Shown: one piece after another, positions 34,087 through 43,552 of the stretch | Layout of the letters: every line of letters begins with the position of its first letter | How positions within the stretch are numbered: the stretch's first letter is position 1 | Assembly (NCBI GenBank): GCA_903892415.1 | Contig: CAITIQ010000508.1 | Span: forward strand, 26,853-90,852 | Direction of reading: 5' to 3' | From: an uncultured delta proteobacterium | GTDB taxonomy: Bacteria; Myxococcota_A; Polyangia; Polyangiales; Polyangiaceae | DNA length: 64,000 nt | Position numbers and translations under genes: made by a program | The notes under the pieces: model-generated | The model's database searches: none | Told to the model about the DNA's origin: nothing | Seen by the model: the letters and a program-made list of their open reading frames with translations, nothing else

Positions 34087-35544
34087 TCAGTCGAGCGGTT
34101 TGCCTTCGAAGAAGCGCTGCATCAGCCCGGGCACCATACGTCGTCCGAGGGCGCGCTTCGGCGCGCAGCCTGCGGCCGCCTCGGGCCCGTCAAAGGCGCC
34201 TTGCGGCGTCGAGACGAAGCCGTGCGAGACGCCGTCGATCTGCGCGATGCCAACGTCGAGCAGCGCGTGATCTGCCGTCCGAAGCACGCGGATTGTCGGT
34301 TCGCTATCATCGGCGTAGGCGACAAAGGCGCGGTCCTCGGTGAACGCATAGTGCTCGCCGGTCTTGAGGTACGGCGGGTGCCCACGCAGATCGTACCGGA
34401 CCCCGGTGGGCAGCAGGGTCAGCGCGTCGAGCTCGATGAGCTGCGTATCGGCCAAGTACTCAGCGAAGTGGCCGCGCCAGCGCACGCGCAAGCGCTCCTC
34501 GTTGTCCAAAAGGACGGAAGTCCAACGCCGCGTGTCCCAGACCTTCCCGCCCAGGATTACGGCCGCTCCGTCTTCGCTCCATTCCGCTAGCGACCCGTAG
34601 CCCTCGAAGCGCGCTACGCGCTTGCCCGTCGTGGTGTCGAACACGAGCGCGTGGCGACTGACTTGAACGACGATGAGGCTACCGGACGGTGAGATCCCGA
34701 TCCCCGCAGTGTTGGTATCGCCGACCGCCTCGTCGCCGAGTTCGAAGGTGCGCAGGATCTGACTCGTGTTGCCGTCACGCAAGCTCGGGCGTCCGTCGGA
34801 GATCGTCACAAGCCGCGAGCCGTCGGTTGAAGCGATGGGCAGGCTCGCGATGCGTTCGCGGATCTCCAGCGTACGCGCGTCGCGCCGCAGCATCTCTCCG
34901 CCGATCACATCCTGCAGCAGGCTGCGACCGTCTTGCGAAAAGAGGAAGGCGGTGCGCTCGGTGTTGCCAGGGATGCGGTTCTCCTCCGCGCGCTCGGAGC
35001 GAACCAGCGTCCCCTGCGGGAGGTCGACCAACACGACCTCGTTGGTACCGCCGGCGATCGCCGCGCGCTGCCCATCCGGCGCGAAGGCGATCGACTGCGG
35101 ATAGGCGACGCTCGGTCCGAGCACGGTGCTGCTGCCTTCCACGAGATCCCAGCGCACGATCGACGCTCGGACCTGATGGTGAATGCCCGCCGACAGCGCG
35201 AGCCGCCCGTCCGGCGAAAGCCCGACCAAGAGCCCGTGCTGCGACCATTCGAACGCGGGGGCGTGCGTTGGGAAGACGAACTGACGTTCACCAAGCTGCA
35301 GGTCCCAAGCGTGGACCTCAGCCACGGTTTCTTGCAGCGGCAGGTCGGACTTGGCGCTCGTGGCGGTTAGCAGCATGCGATCCCCGCGCGCCCATCGATG
35401 CCAAGCCAACTCCTGGACCTCCGCCTTGCAGGCGAACGCGTAGAAGCGCGTTGGTGGCGGCGCTAAGGTCGTTGGCGCAGGCGCAACCAGCGTTTCACTG
35501 CCACCGCAGGCGGTAAGTACGAGCGCTAGGAACCACCGCCTCAT
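34087..35544 (-). CDS. WD40-like beta-propeller lipoprotein
   Basis: A 485-residue lipoprotein with signal ending LVLTAC. Repeating blocks such as GLSPDGRLALSAG, AFAPDGQRAAIAGG, LFSQDGRSLLQDV, GISPSGSLIVVQV and SEDGAAVILGG fit a seven- or eight-bladed WD40/beta-propeller. Such lipoproteins bind proteins or metabolites at the envelope. It is convergent with the esterase pseudogene, with five bases between the stops. Confidence 0.8.
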   Translation of the reverse strand: MRRWFLALVLTACGGSETLVAPAPTTLAPPPTRFYAFACKAEVQELAWHRWARGDRMLLTATSAKSDLPLQETVAEVHAWDLQLGERQFVFPTHAPAFEWSQHGLLVGLSPDGRLALSAGIHHQVRASIVRWDLVEGSSTVLGPSVAYPQSIAFAPDGQRAAIAGGTNEVVLVDLPQGTLVRSERAEENRIPGNTERTAFLFSQDGRSLLQDVIGGEMLRRDARTLEIRERIASLPIASTDGSRLVTISDGRPSLRDGNTSQILRTFELGDEAVGDTNTAGIGISPSGSLIVVQVSRHALVFDTTTGKRVARFEGYGSLAEWSEDGAAVILGGKVWDTRRWTSVLLDNEERLRVRWRGHFAEYLADTQLIELDALTLLPTGVRYDLRGHPPYLKTGEHYAFTEDRAFVAYADDSEPTIRVLRTADHALLDVGIAQIDGVSHGFVSTPQGAFDGPEAAAGCAPKRALGRRMVPGLMQRFFEGKPLD

Positions 35545-35589
35545 CGCCTCTGCTGATACACGATGTGCGGCGCGTCTGCCGCGCGAAGC

Positions 35590-36915
35590 TCAGCCTGGAT
35601 CCGTGACTCGGCCAACGAAGAGCGCGACCCCCGTCTGCTTGTCGCGCAACACGAACAGGAACGGATGATCGAAGGCCAGCTCGCGACCCGGCATGGATGC
35701 GCTCTCATTCTTCATCACCACCGCTGTCGCAGCGGCCGCCTCGGTCCCCTTCTCGTCGACGCGGATGAAGCCCTTGTGAAACACCTTGCTGATCGCGAGG
35801 CTCGGCGAGGAGATGCCGGTAAAGTCGGCTTTCATTCCGTCAAAGGCGTCCACCATGCCGAGCGCCTCCAGGTTCTTGGACAGCTCGAGCACCTTGGCTG
35901 GTTCGATCTTGAACTTGGGCAAGTGAAGGTCGACATGGTCCGGCTTGAGCGAGCCGACCACGGTGTCGAACCACTTCGCCCCGAGCTTGGATTCGAGGTC
36001 TGCGAGCCCGTCGACGTCCTTAGGCATCACCAGCGTCATCGCGAACCGATCACCTTTGTAGGGCAGCTCGACGGCGATCGCATCGTCGACGACTGCGGTC
36101 TTCAGGTGCATCGAGCCGGTCATCGTCGGCACGTCCTTCTTGTCTTTCGCATTGAGCTGGAAGCTGCGCGGTTGCGTCGCCTCCTTGTCGAAGGGCATCG
36201 CCCAATCGCCCAAGAAGTAGATGGCGTTGACCAAGGAGAGTCGGGTCGTCTCGTCGATGCCGCCGGACGGGACGAGGTCCTTGATCAAGTCCTCGGTCTC
36301 GCCTGCGACCCATTGGTTGATGTTGAGCCGCGCGTCTTCAAACTGGTTGATGTAGTCGACCCGCTCGAGCGGCGCGCCATACACTGCGCGCGTGCGGCCC
36401 ATGAACGCGTCCTCGAACTTCCAGGTCTGCTCGCCGAAGAGGCGGTTGGCGACGGCCAATCGGACCGGCCCGCTCGACGAAAGATCGAGCAACAGCCTGC
36501 CGCCCGCGTCCATCGCCGCGTTCGGCTCGCCTTCGAGGTGGAGCGCCTGCTGCATTTGACTCGCGGTGTTTCCGCGAGCGCCGCCGTACGTCATGGTCAG
36601 CGCCGCCGAGATGCTGGCCGGTGAGATCACCAAGTTGCCCGGCGCATCGCGGACCTGCGCGTAGAGATCGAACCCGAAGGCATTGCTCGCGTTCGCCGCC
36701 GCGCGCAGCTCCTCCGCCGTTCCCGGCGAGATCGTCGGCTTCGGCTTCGCAGCCCGATCCCGAACCTTCGGCGCCTCCTCTTGCACCTTCGGCGCAACGT
36801 CAGCCGACGACTCCACCGTCGCCAAAGGCTCGCTCGACGTTTCGCCTTCCGTGGGCGAGTCACAAGCGAACATAAACAGAACCGCGAGAGCAATCCGTGA
36901 GGGTTTGAGCTTCAT
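35590..36915 (-). CDS. Serpin (inhibitory type) lipoprotein
   Basis: A 441-residue serpin beginning at the ATG at 36915 (GAGAGG upstream), with lipoprotein signal ending FMFAC (Cys18). The serpin fold spans about 75-440: NLVISPASISAALTMTYGGARGNT, LVNAIYFLGDWAMPF, FHKGFIRVDEKGTEAAAATAVV and the C-terminal DHPFLFVLRDKQTGVALFVGRV. The hinge EKGTEAAAAT matches inhibitory serpins. By the usual register the P1-P1' bond falls near NE|SAS, so a protease with acidic preference is possible, but the exact P1 is uncertain. Anchoring in the envelope suggests protection against self or foreign proteases. Confidence 0.93.
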   Translation of the reverse strand: MKLKPSRIALAVLFMFACDSPTEGETSSEPLATVESSADVAPKVQEEAPKVRDRAAKPKPTISPGTAEELRAAANASNAFGFDLYAQVRDAPGNLVISPASISAALTMTYGGARGNTASQMQQALHLEGEPNAAMDAGGRLLLDLSSSGPVRLAVANRLFGEQTWKFEDAFMGRTRAVYGAPLERVDYINQFEDARLNINQWVAGETEDLIKDLVPSGGIDETTRLSLVNAIYFLGDWAMPFDKEATQPRSFQLNAKDKKDVPTMTGSMHLKTAVVDDAIAVELPYKGDRFAMTLVMPKDVDGLADLESKLGAKWFDTVVGSLKPDHVDLHLPKFKIEPAKVLELSKNLEALGMVDAFDGMKADFTGISSPSLAISKVFHKGFIRVDEKGTEAAAATAVVMKNESASMPGRELAFDHPFLFVLRDKQTGVALFVGRVTDPG

Positions 36916-37046
36916 GTACGCCTCTCGACGGGTCAGCGCGCGAAAGGTTCTGACAGAAGTTGATCGTTCGGTTCCGAAGTGAGGCCGCGCACGGCGTCGC
37001 CGGTCTTCCGTCGACCCTGCGCGTCCAATCGAGTAAGCACCGCCCA

Positions 37047-37517
37047 ATGAACGCGACACACCTGACCGCAGCAGTCTTCTTCTCGCTCGCTTGCTCTCAG
37101 CCCCAGCCGGTTCCGACCACTAGCACCACGCTGACCAGCGCAACCACTACCAGCGCCGCGCTGACCAGCGCCCCCAGCCCCGCGCTGACCAGCACGGCTC
37201 AAGCCCCGTCTTCGAGCGTAAGCGCGCCAATCGCTGCTGGTTCGCGACAGGCGCCAGAGGAAGAGCAGTTCTGGATCGATCTTGCGATGGCCTACAACGC
37301 AAAGCTCAGCGTGTGCAAAGGCTGGACCGGCGATGGGACCATCACCGTGAAGAACGGCAAGATCGTCTCATTCGAGATTCTCGACGGCGCGGGAGGGAAG
37401 GGCACGCCCCAACCGAAGCTCAAGGGTGTAGCTGTCCCCACGATTCCAGCGTCGCTGACGAAGGAGTTCGAGGGACCTGTTTCGGTTTCGGTTTGCACGG
37501 ACCGCGCGCGACGCTGA
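37047..37517 (+). CDS. Lipoprotein with LTSA repeats
   Basis: A 156-residue protein with lipoprotein-type signal (MNATHLTAAVFFSLAC). A Thr/Ser/Ala/Pro linker includes short repeats (LTSATTTSAALTSAPSPALTST; the DNA unit GCTGACCAGC recurs three times). The C-terminal part (FWIDLAMAYNAKLSVCKGWTGDGTITVKNGKIVSFEILDG) is a small domain of unknown function. It is divergent from the serpin gene. Confidence 0.65.
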   Translation: MNATHLTAAVFFSLACSQPQPVPTTSTTLTSATTTSAALTSAPSPALTSTAQAPSSSVSAPIAAGSRQAPEEEQFWIDLAMAYNAKLSVCKGWTGDGTITVKNGKIVSFEILDGAGGKGTPQPKLKGVAVPTIPASLTKEFEGPVSVSVCTDRARR

Positions 37518-37576
37518 GTCCTCTAACGGGCTCTGGGCTGGCCCCCCGCTGAGCCACCACAGCTTGCACTGACGTC

Positions 37577-37942
37577 TCACGGCAGAGTGCAGCTCACCTC
37601 GGCGATGAACTCGCGTGCGGGCGAGCCGACTCGAGTGACGACGTCGACCTCGCTTCTTGGGAAGACCGTCACTGCTTTGGGTTTGGGATCGACGTTCGTC
37701 GCTACGAGACAGGCCGCGCTCGCGATGCACGTGCTGCGAATGCGCACGATATGGTCGTAGCCGAGGTTTCGACCTCGCGCCCTCGCCTCATACGCGATGC
37801 AGGCTGGCAGGGCCGCTGTGGTTATCGCCTCCGGTGACGCCGTTTCCGATGACGTCGCCGCTAGCGGCGGCACGCACAAGACGGCGGCTCCCAACGCGAC
37901 GGTAGTGCTCAAAGCTGTGGATCGTATTCGGTATCGGTGCAT
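37577..37942 (-). CDS. Small secreted protein
   Basis: A 121-residue protein with a long hydrophobic leader (residues 8-29, AATSSE after it). It contains five Cys, mostly in the second half (PACIAYEAR, STCIASAACLVATN, VSCTLP), consistent with a disulphide-stabilised secreted domain. No family was recognised. Confidence 0.55.
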   Translation of the reverse strand: MHRYRIRSTALSTTVALGAAVLCVPPLAATSSETASPEAITTAALPACIAYEARARGRNLGYDHIVRIRSTCIASAACLVATNVDPKPKAVTVFPRSEVDVVTRVGSPAREFIAEVSCTLP

Positions 37943-38030
37943 CGTCGTGATCCTCTCGCCGTGGCGTTTGGGGTGCTAACACCCTCCTCCGCGGGGTGCA
38001 TGCGCGGTGCCAAACAGGTTTGTGCCCGGT

Positions 38031-38372
38031 CTACCAGGATGTTGACCGAGCTGGTCGAGGGGTGCCACGGCCGTGCATCGACGCGTGATGATCAATCAGA
38101 AACGCCGCGACCTCGACCCGCAATGTGTACCAATCCGTGACCCATGTGCGGTCGCTCCGATCGCAATAGGAGAGGTTTCGGCACTTGCTGCCGAGTCTCC
38201 TCGCGCGCTGCGCTGCCCTGATGTCGAGGAGCTCGAGGATCTTCTCGCGGCGGAATGCCCATAAATCAAGCCAAAACGCGAGATCGGCGGGCGTGTATGA
38301 GGTGGTCTTGTACCTGATTTCGCTGTCCATCACCTTGAGTGAGCAACGAGCAAGCCACGCACGGAACGTCAT
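38031..38372 (-). CDS. Possible small protein of unknown function
   Basis: About 113 residues from the ATG at 38372 (MTFRAWLARCSL). It has coding-like composition in the middle (TPADLAFWLDLWAFRREKILELLDIRAAQRARRL and TDWYTLRVEVAAFLIDHHAS) but no known motif. The ends are less convincing and the reading frame is open upstream. It may be a gene fragment in an eroded region. Confidence 0.35.
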   Translation of the reverse strand: MTFRAWLARCSLKVMDSEIRYKTTSYTPADLAFWLDLWAFRREKILELLDIRAAQRARRLGSKCRNLSYCDRSDRTWVTDWYTLRVEVAAFLIDHHASMHGRGTPRPARSTSW

Positions 38373-38742
38373 CGCTTCGAACCCGCCCCCGTAGTGCGAG
38401 TGTGGCAACCACTGCATTGGGGCACGCGCCCGCGCCGGCAATCATCGCAGTGATGCCCTCGCGGAACATCGTGTGCCGCAGCACCAAGCCGGTCGGATGG
38501 CTGCGGAATCTCGCCCCAGTGAGGCGAGGCTGCGTTCACGGCTTCGGGAGTTCGGGCGTCGTCAGGACCTTCGTCAGCGCCGGATGCGCTTGCCCGATCG
38601 TGCGCACCGTTGTCCCGCTCCACGACGAGCGTCCACGCGCACTGGAATCGTTGGGCAACGAACGCCGTCTTTCGCTCGAGGAGTGCAAGGAGCTAGGGCA
38701 GTATCCCTGGACAGACGCGGGTTACGGCCCCACGATCACGCC
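38373..38742. other. Stretch without a convincing gene
   Basis: Several short overlapping frames on both strands, none with coding-like composition throughout. It may be decayed DNA linked to the partial-looking frames on either side. No RNA gene or repeat was seen. Confidence 0.35.
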
Positions 38743-38994
38743 ATGGTCCGCTCGGCAGTAGTGACGCTCCTCCTTATCGCCTGCGGGCCCGCGCCTGGGT
38801 ACGTCGAGGAGCCCGAGGCTGCACAACCCTCACCGATCACGGCGCCCGAGGCGAGCCAGCCGGACCCGTTCGACGCCTGCGGCATGTTGACCCCCGCCAT
38901 GCGGCTTCAAAGCCGCTCGGGGCGCCGCACAGGCGTCGAGGGGATGAACTCGCTCGCGTGTCCTCCGGAGCTTGTCGGGCCGGGCGTTCGATGA
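38743..38994 (+). CDS. Short putative lipoprotein, possibly truncated
   Basis: An 83-residue frame starting at ATG 38743 with a good lipoprotein-type signal (MVRSAVVTLLLIAC) and a Pro/Glu linker, then DPFDACGMLTPAMRL. The last 40 residues look poorly structured, as if the original gene were longer. Low certainty. Confidence 0.4.
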   Translation: MVRSAVVTLLLIACGPAPGYVEEPEAAQPSPITAPEASQPDPFDACGMLTPAMRLQSRSGRRTGVEGMNSLACPPELVGPGVR

Positions 38995-39066
38995 TGTCGC
39001 GAACGGCGCCGTTTCGGTAGCCGTCGTGCCTCCTGCGCCTCGATACGCCCTTCTGCTGCGCGTATA

Positions 39067-40923
39067 GTGCCAGGCACCGTGCCCAGCAAACAAGCCTTCG
39101 ACGTCGATCTGGCCGCGCTGCTGCGCGTCTTCGGTGGTCACCTTTATTCGACGCCGGCGGTGTTCGCGCGGGAGCTCGTTCAGAACGCGCTCGATGCGGT
39201 CCGTCTGGAGATTGAAGCTTCGTCGAGCACGCGCCGCGAGGCCGACTCGCGTCCCGCTTCCGTGCGCCCTAGCTTCGTGCCTTCGATCGTCGTGGCGGTG
39301 GACCCTGATGCCGGGGTCGTCACGTTCACGGACAACGGCATCGGCCTCGACGCGGATGGGCTGCGCGATCACTTGAGCCGCGTGGGCGCTTCTTCCAAGC
39401 GCAAAGCGGACCGCAAGAACGTGGTGGGTCAGTTCGGGATTGGGCTGCTTTCGGGCTTCCTCGTTGCCGACGAGCTTGTCGTGCACACGAAGACCGCCAA
39501 AGGCCCTGCGCTGGTGTGGCGCGCCAAGGCATCCGGCACCTACGAGGTGAGTGAAGGCGACGCGGAGCTGCTGCGAAACGGTCAGCAAGAAGGACCCGAA
39601 GAGGCGCACGGTACGCACGTGATCGTGAAGCTGCGCAAAGATGCGCGGCACTACGCCGAGCCCTCGCACATGCGCGACCTCCTCGAGACCTATGTTCCCC
39701 ACGTCGCGGTTCCGGTCGCGCTGAAGGTTGGTGACGTCGCTCGAGTGCTGACTCGCCCGGGGATTTGGACGCTCGAAGGGACCACGCAACAGCAGTCCAT
39801 CGTGGAGAGCGTCGGCGCGCCTCCGCTCGCTACGATCCCCATCCGAGCGGACGCGGGCGTTGGTGTGCTCTGGATCCGCAGCGATGCCACTGCGCTCGCG
39901 CAGCCCACGCTCTCGCTTTACCACCACGGGATCCTCGTCGAGCCTGCAGGCTCGGGGCTGCTTCCGCGCTGGGCAGGGTTCGTCGGCGGGGTGCTCAACC
40001 TAAGCGGCCTTGCGCCCACAGCGAGCCGCGAGGGGTTCGTGCGCGACGCTGCCTGGGACGCGCTCAAGTCGCACCTCTCGTCGGAGCTCATCGGCTTCCT
40101 CGCCGCGTTGCCGGACCGCGACGAAGAGAGCATGGGGCGTCTGCTCGAGGCGCACCGTACGCATGTGCTCGCTGCTTGCATCGATGATCCGGCGCTCTTG
40201 GCCGCGTTTGGCGGGCAGATCCCGCTCGACTCCAATCGAGGCATCACGTCGCTCGATCGCGAAGCGGCGAACCCCGAGGTCCTGTTCACGACGTCGCCTT
40301 CAGACTATTCGGTGGCGGCGGCGGTGAGCGCTGGCCGCGATCTGACGCTCCTGAACGCGACCCACACTCACGAGAAGGAGTTCCTTGCCGCTTGGTCGCG
40401 CGTGACCGCGCGGCCACCTCTCCGCGAGCTCGCGATCCGCGAGATCGACGCGTGGTTCACCGATGCGCGTGAGCAGCAACAGCGCTTTGCGCCGCTTTTG
40501 GCGGAGGCGGCCAAGCTGCTGGCGCCGCTGCGCGTGGAGCCGCAGCTTCGGAGCTTCGAGCCTACCGACGTCCCGGCGCTGCTGCTCGCCGACGAGACGA
40601 ACCTTGCGGCCCGTGCGGACGAGGTTGCCGCCTCCGGGAACGCTCTTTCGCGCTCGCTCGTGAGCGGGCTGTCGGTGCGACAACGCGTCCCGCTGACGCC
40701 GCTCGTGCTCAACGTGCACAACCCGCTCGTCGCATCGCTGCCTGAGCTGGTTCATCCCGAGCTCGGCGGTCGCGTCGTACGCATGCTCTACACCCAGGCC
40801 GCACAACGCTTGCGGCGCGTTCCCACCTCGGTGGACAACCGCTCCTTCGCGAACGACCTACTTTTTGTGCTTCGAGGGACAACTACGACGAGGACCCCGC
40901 ATGGCAGCAACTCCCATCACTGA
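39067..40923 (+). CDS. HSP90-family ATPase (HtpG-like)
   Basis: A 618-residue protein from the GTG at 39067 (a GTG at 39079 is also possible). The GHKL ATP-binding site is present: ELVQNALDA (E36, N40, D43), DNGIGLDADGL (D89) and GQFGIGLLSGF, then AHGTHVIVKLR. Length matches bacterial HtpG (about 624), but the middle and C-terminal domains are divergent. It overlaps the next gene by 23 bp, so the two are translated together. It may be a specialised chaperone with a dedicated partner rather than housekeeping HtpG. Confidence 0.85.
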   Translation: MPGTVPSKQAFDVDLAALLRVFGGHLYSTPAVFARELVQNALDAVRLEIEASSSTRREADSRPASVRPSFVPSIVVAVDPDAGVVTFTDNGIGLDADGLRDHLSRVGASSKRKADRKNVVGQFGIGLLSGFLVADELVVHTKTAKGPALVWRAKASGTYEVSEGDAELLRNGQQEGPEEAHGTHVIVKLRKDARHYAEPSHMRDLLETYVPHVAVPVALKVGDVARVLTRPGIWTLEGTTQQQSIVESVGAPPLATIPIRADAGVGVLWIRSDATALAQPTLSLYHHGILVEPAGSGLLPRWAGFVGGVLNLSGLAPTASREGFVRDAAWDALKSHLSSELIGFLAALPDRDEESMGRLLEAHRTHVLAACIDDPALLAAFGGQIPLDSNRGITSLDREAANPEVLFTTSPSDYSVAAAVSAGRDLTLLNATHTHEKEFLAAWSRVTARPPLRELAIREIDAWFTDAREQQQRFAPLLAEAAKLLAPLRVEPQLRSFEPTDVPALLLADETNLAARADEVAASGNALSRSLVSGLSVRQRVPLTPLVLNVHNPLVASLPELVHPELGGRVVRMLYTQAAQRLRRVPTSVDNRSFANDLLFVLRGTTTTRTPHGSNSHH

Positions 40924-42028
40924 TCACCCCGACTACCTCCGCCTGCGCGAGATACGCGCTGGAGATCTGAGCAGCCAAGCCGAACGCGAGGCCCTCGCTG
41001 CGCTCGCCGCAACGACCTCCGAGCCGCGTGTGGCGCTGCTCGCGCAGACCTGGCAAATCGTCGAGACGCGCCATGCAGGTGCCCACGAAGAAGCGGTCGT
41101 CTTGCTCGCAGAGACGCTCGGGCTGCTCGAGCGCGTCGACCTGTCCGACGTCACCCGCTCGTTTGCGCGTGACGCGCTGATGGGGCTCGCAGCTGGGGTC
41201 TCCTCGGCGTTGGACGTGCCGGAGGTCGACTTCGCAGCCATCGACGACCTGATCCAGCGGCTCGAGACCTTTGCGCAGTCGCTCGAGCTGCGCCCGCTTC
41301 TTTTGTGGGAAGTGCGTATCCGCCGCCATTCGATGGTGGGCGACACGCGCGAAGCTGAGTTCTGGTCGAAGCGACTGCTCCCGCACGTGAACTACACCAA
41401 TCGCTTCATGAACGGACTCGGGTGTCCCAACTGCACGCTCGGTGTCATCGCGTGGCTTCGCGGGCCTACGGTCGACCCGGATGAACTCGACGTCATGTTT
41501 CGCCCGGTGTTCAGCGGGAACACCAACTACCCAGGAGAGGACCGGTCGCTCCTCAATGCGGTATTCAAAGGGAGCCCACCACCGCAATGCGACAGCGGCC
41601 TGCAGCTTTGTTCGACGGTGTTCGGGCGCTCGCTGCTTTACGCAGGCCGTTTTGCCAAGGCAGCACGAAGGATCAAACAAGCCCGCGAGTTGGGGCCGGG
41701 TGGCACGTGTCTGCTGCCCGAGATCGCTTCGCTGGAAGTAGCGCTCGCGATGGGTAGCCCGAAGTCGATCGATAAAGCCTGCACAGAGCTCGCGCCGCTC
41801 GCAGAGAAGCACGAGGACATCGAGGAGCGCTTCTTGGCGCAGCTTCGGATCGTCCAAGCTCATCGCACGCGAGGGCGTGTGGCCCCCACCGACGCCGCCG
41901 CACTTTCTGCGTCGCGGCTCGACAAGCGCCTCAAGAGGGACACCTACACGGAACAGCTCGCCCGCGAGCTCGCAGAGGGGCCGCCGTTTCCGCTGAAAGA
42001 CGCCGCTCGGTTGCCGACGTTCCTGTGA
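40901..42028 (+). CDS. Helical-repeat (TPR-like) partner of the HSP90-family protein
   Basis: A 375-residue protein from the ATG at 40901, overlapping the HSP90-family gene by 23 bp. It is largely helical, with spaced pairs of hydrophobic helices (ALLAQTWQIVETRHAGAHEEAVVLLAETLGLLERV, FGRSLLYAGRFAKAARRIKQARELGPGGTCLLPEIASLEVALAMG) that suggest TPR-like repeats. A possible metal site GCPNCTLG lies near the middle. Cytoplasmic; most likely it binds or regulates the upstream ATPase or its client. Confidence 0.65.
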   Translation: MAATPITDHPDYLRLREIRAGDLSSQAEREALAALAATTSEPRVALLAQTWQIVETRHAGAHEEAVVLLAETLGLLERVDLSDVTRSFARDALMGLAAGVSSALDVPEVDFAAIDDLIQRLETFAQSLELRPLLLWEVRIRRHSMVGDTREAEFWSKRLLPHVNYTNRFMNGLGCPNCTLGVIAWLRGPTVDPDELDVMFRPVFSGNTNYPGEDRSLLNAVFKGSPPPQCDSGLQLCSTVFGRSLLYAGRFAKAARRIKQARELGPGGTCLLPEIASLEVALAMGSPKSIDKACTELAPLAEKHEDIEERFLAQLRIVQAHRTRGRVAPTDAAALSASRLDKRLKRDTYTEQLARELAEGPPFPLKDAARLPTFL

Positions 42029-42122
42029 GTGGGAGTCGCGTGAAGGACCCGCACGCTGGCATCCCTTGGCGATGCATCGTTTGAAGACACGCCCCCTCGG
42101 ATCGGCGCGGTACGCTCCGGCG

Positions 42123-42518
42123 ATGGCGGAGGATATCGAGGGGTGGCCGGCGGTGGCGTGGGTCGCCGGGTTGGGTGGAACCGTACTCCTCGCTGCTGGC
42201 GTCGCGGCGCTGCGGGCACGGGCGTTCCGGGATCGGAAGAGGCAGCAGGCGACCTACCGGACCGCGGGGGACCCCGGATCGAACACGTCCTTGAGCCTGC
42301 GCGGGCTCGCCGTCTTGATGCTCGTCCTCTTCGCGGTGACCCAGCTCCTCTACGTCTGGGTCTATGTCGAGCTGCTGCAGTGGCAGCTCGGCTCGTCGCG
42401 GCAGATCCCGAGAGTGTCTCCCCATCTCTTCTTCTGGGTCGCTCTCATCACGATGACCTGCGTCGGGGCCACGCTGCACGCCGTCGCGACCGCAAAGGAA
42501 CGAGGGCCAGAGAGTTGA
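42123..42518 (+). CDS. Small membrane protein
   Basis: A 131-residue protein with three predicted membrane helices (GWPAVAWVAGLGGTVLLAAGVAAL, LRGLAVLMLVLFAVTQLLYVWVY, FFWVALITMTCVGATLHAVAT) and a basic loop (RKRQQATYR). An upstream ATG at 42072 would lengthen it by 17 residues. No known family. It sits after the HSP90/partner pair but is not overlapping with it. Confidence 0.6.
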   Translation: MAEDIEGWPAVAWVAGLGGTVLLAAGVAALRARAFRDRKRQQATYRTAGDPGSNTSLSLRGLAVLMLVLFAVTQLLYVWVYVELLQWQLGSSRQIPRVSPHLFFWVALITMTCVGATLHAVATAKERGPES

Positions 42519-42579
42519 GGGCAGGCCGATCTCTCGACGACGCGCTGCGAGGACTGGCGGTGTAGGCTCTAGACGCGCG

Positions 42580-43353
42580 ATGCAACAAACCCATCGACCT
42601 TGGAGATGGCACTTCGCCCTGCTCGGGCTCGCCGTAGCCATCACGGTGGGCGTTTGGATCTCTGCCCTCTCCGGTCTCGGGCCCAGCCGGTCCTCGGCGG
42701 ATTGGGAGGGGTTACTTGGAGCGGTCGATGGCATGGTTCGTCGGCTCGCTGTCCTCGCAATCGTCTTGGGCAGCGCGCTCACGCTTTGTTGCTACGGCGT
42801 TGTCACGTCCGTGCTTGTCTGGCGTTTAGCGAGGCGGCCGCGAGCGGTGATCTTGATCCACTCCGCGTGTGCTGGCGCCATTGTCATGGTCGTCGCCGTC
42901 GTCAGCCTCACGGATACGCCGGTGACGTCGCAACGACGTCCTGCGGCCGACCGCATCAAGCGGGGCGCGCAAGACGAGTTAAAGGCTCGCTCGTGCGTCA
43001 CGGCTTCGCTGTGGGCCGAGGAGAGCTTCGACGATGGGGGACCCGGAGAGCGAGTGACGCGGCCCGTGCGTTTGCGACTCGATCTCGACGCAACGCGCTG
43101 CGATGGTGTCCACCGGCTCAGCGAGGTTGAGTTCAGTGGCAGCGGCCGAGACTGGAAGCTGCCCGCGAGGAGCTTGGTTGTCCCTCCATTCCCAGACAAG
43201 TTCCCAAGTCGGCAGAGCCTCTCGCTCGGCGAGATTGCCACAGCGCAAGAGCTCCACGCCAAGGACTTCACGGTTTGGTTTCAGTTCGGAGGCGCCGAGG
43301 ACCGCAAGCTCTACCCGCTTGACGATGTGGAGATTTCGAGGACGCTGGAATGA
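42580..43353 (+). CDS. Membrane protein with C-terminal extramembrane domain
   Basis: A 257-residue protein with three membrane helices in the first 110 residues (ALLGLAVAITVGVWISAL; LAVLAIVLGSALTLCCYGVV; VILIHSACAGAIVMVVAVV). A soluble domain of about 140 residues follows (RPVRLRLDLDATRCDG, RDWKLPARSLVVPPFPDKFPS, DFTVWFQFGGAEDRKLYPL). The function is unknown. It is 61 nt after the small membrane protein gene and likely in the same unit. Confidence 0.65.
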   Translation: MQQTHRPWRWHFALLGLAVAITVGVWISALSGLGPSRSSADWEGLLGAVDGMVRRLAVLAIVLGSALTLCCYGVVTSVLVWRLARRPRAVILIHSACAGAIVMVVAVVSLTDTPVTSQRRPAADRIKRGAQDELKARSCVTASLWAEESFDDGGPGERVTRPVRLRLDLDATRCDGVHRLSEVEFSGSGRDWKLPARSLVVPPFPDKFPSRQSLSLGEIATAQELHAKDFTVWFQFGGAEDRKLYPLDDVEISRTLE

Positions 43354-43453
43354 GCATCGGCGTCGTCCTGTCGACCTACGAAGCAGCAGGCCTTGCCCCG
43401 CCCACCTCGAAGCATCCCTCATGGCCCAGTTTGCAAGACGCCTCCGCTCGAGC

Positions 43454-43498
43454 GCGACACAACGCCCTGTCTCACAGCGACAGGCGTCTCGTTGTGGG
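43454..43498. repeat. Degenerate copy of the palindromic 45-bp repeat unit
   Basis: About 30 of its first bases match the 45-bp unit seen at 56238, 56384, 59424 and 59569 (GCGACACA, then CTGTCTCAC.G.GACAGGCG). The 3' half is more diverged. It lies just before the Clp_N-like gene, so this repeat family is dispersed rather than confined to the 56-60 kb area. Confidence 0.45.
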
Positions 43499-43552
43499 CT
43501 GCGACGCGAAATAGCTACCAACCTCGAGATCGCGCGGCTACGTCGCAGAAGC

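Noticed and set aside
38339..38761. A 140-residue plus-strand frame over the eroded region
   Set aside because: Composition changes along its length and there is no domain or ribosome site; better treated as non-coding or decayed.
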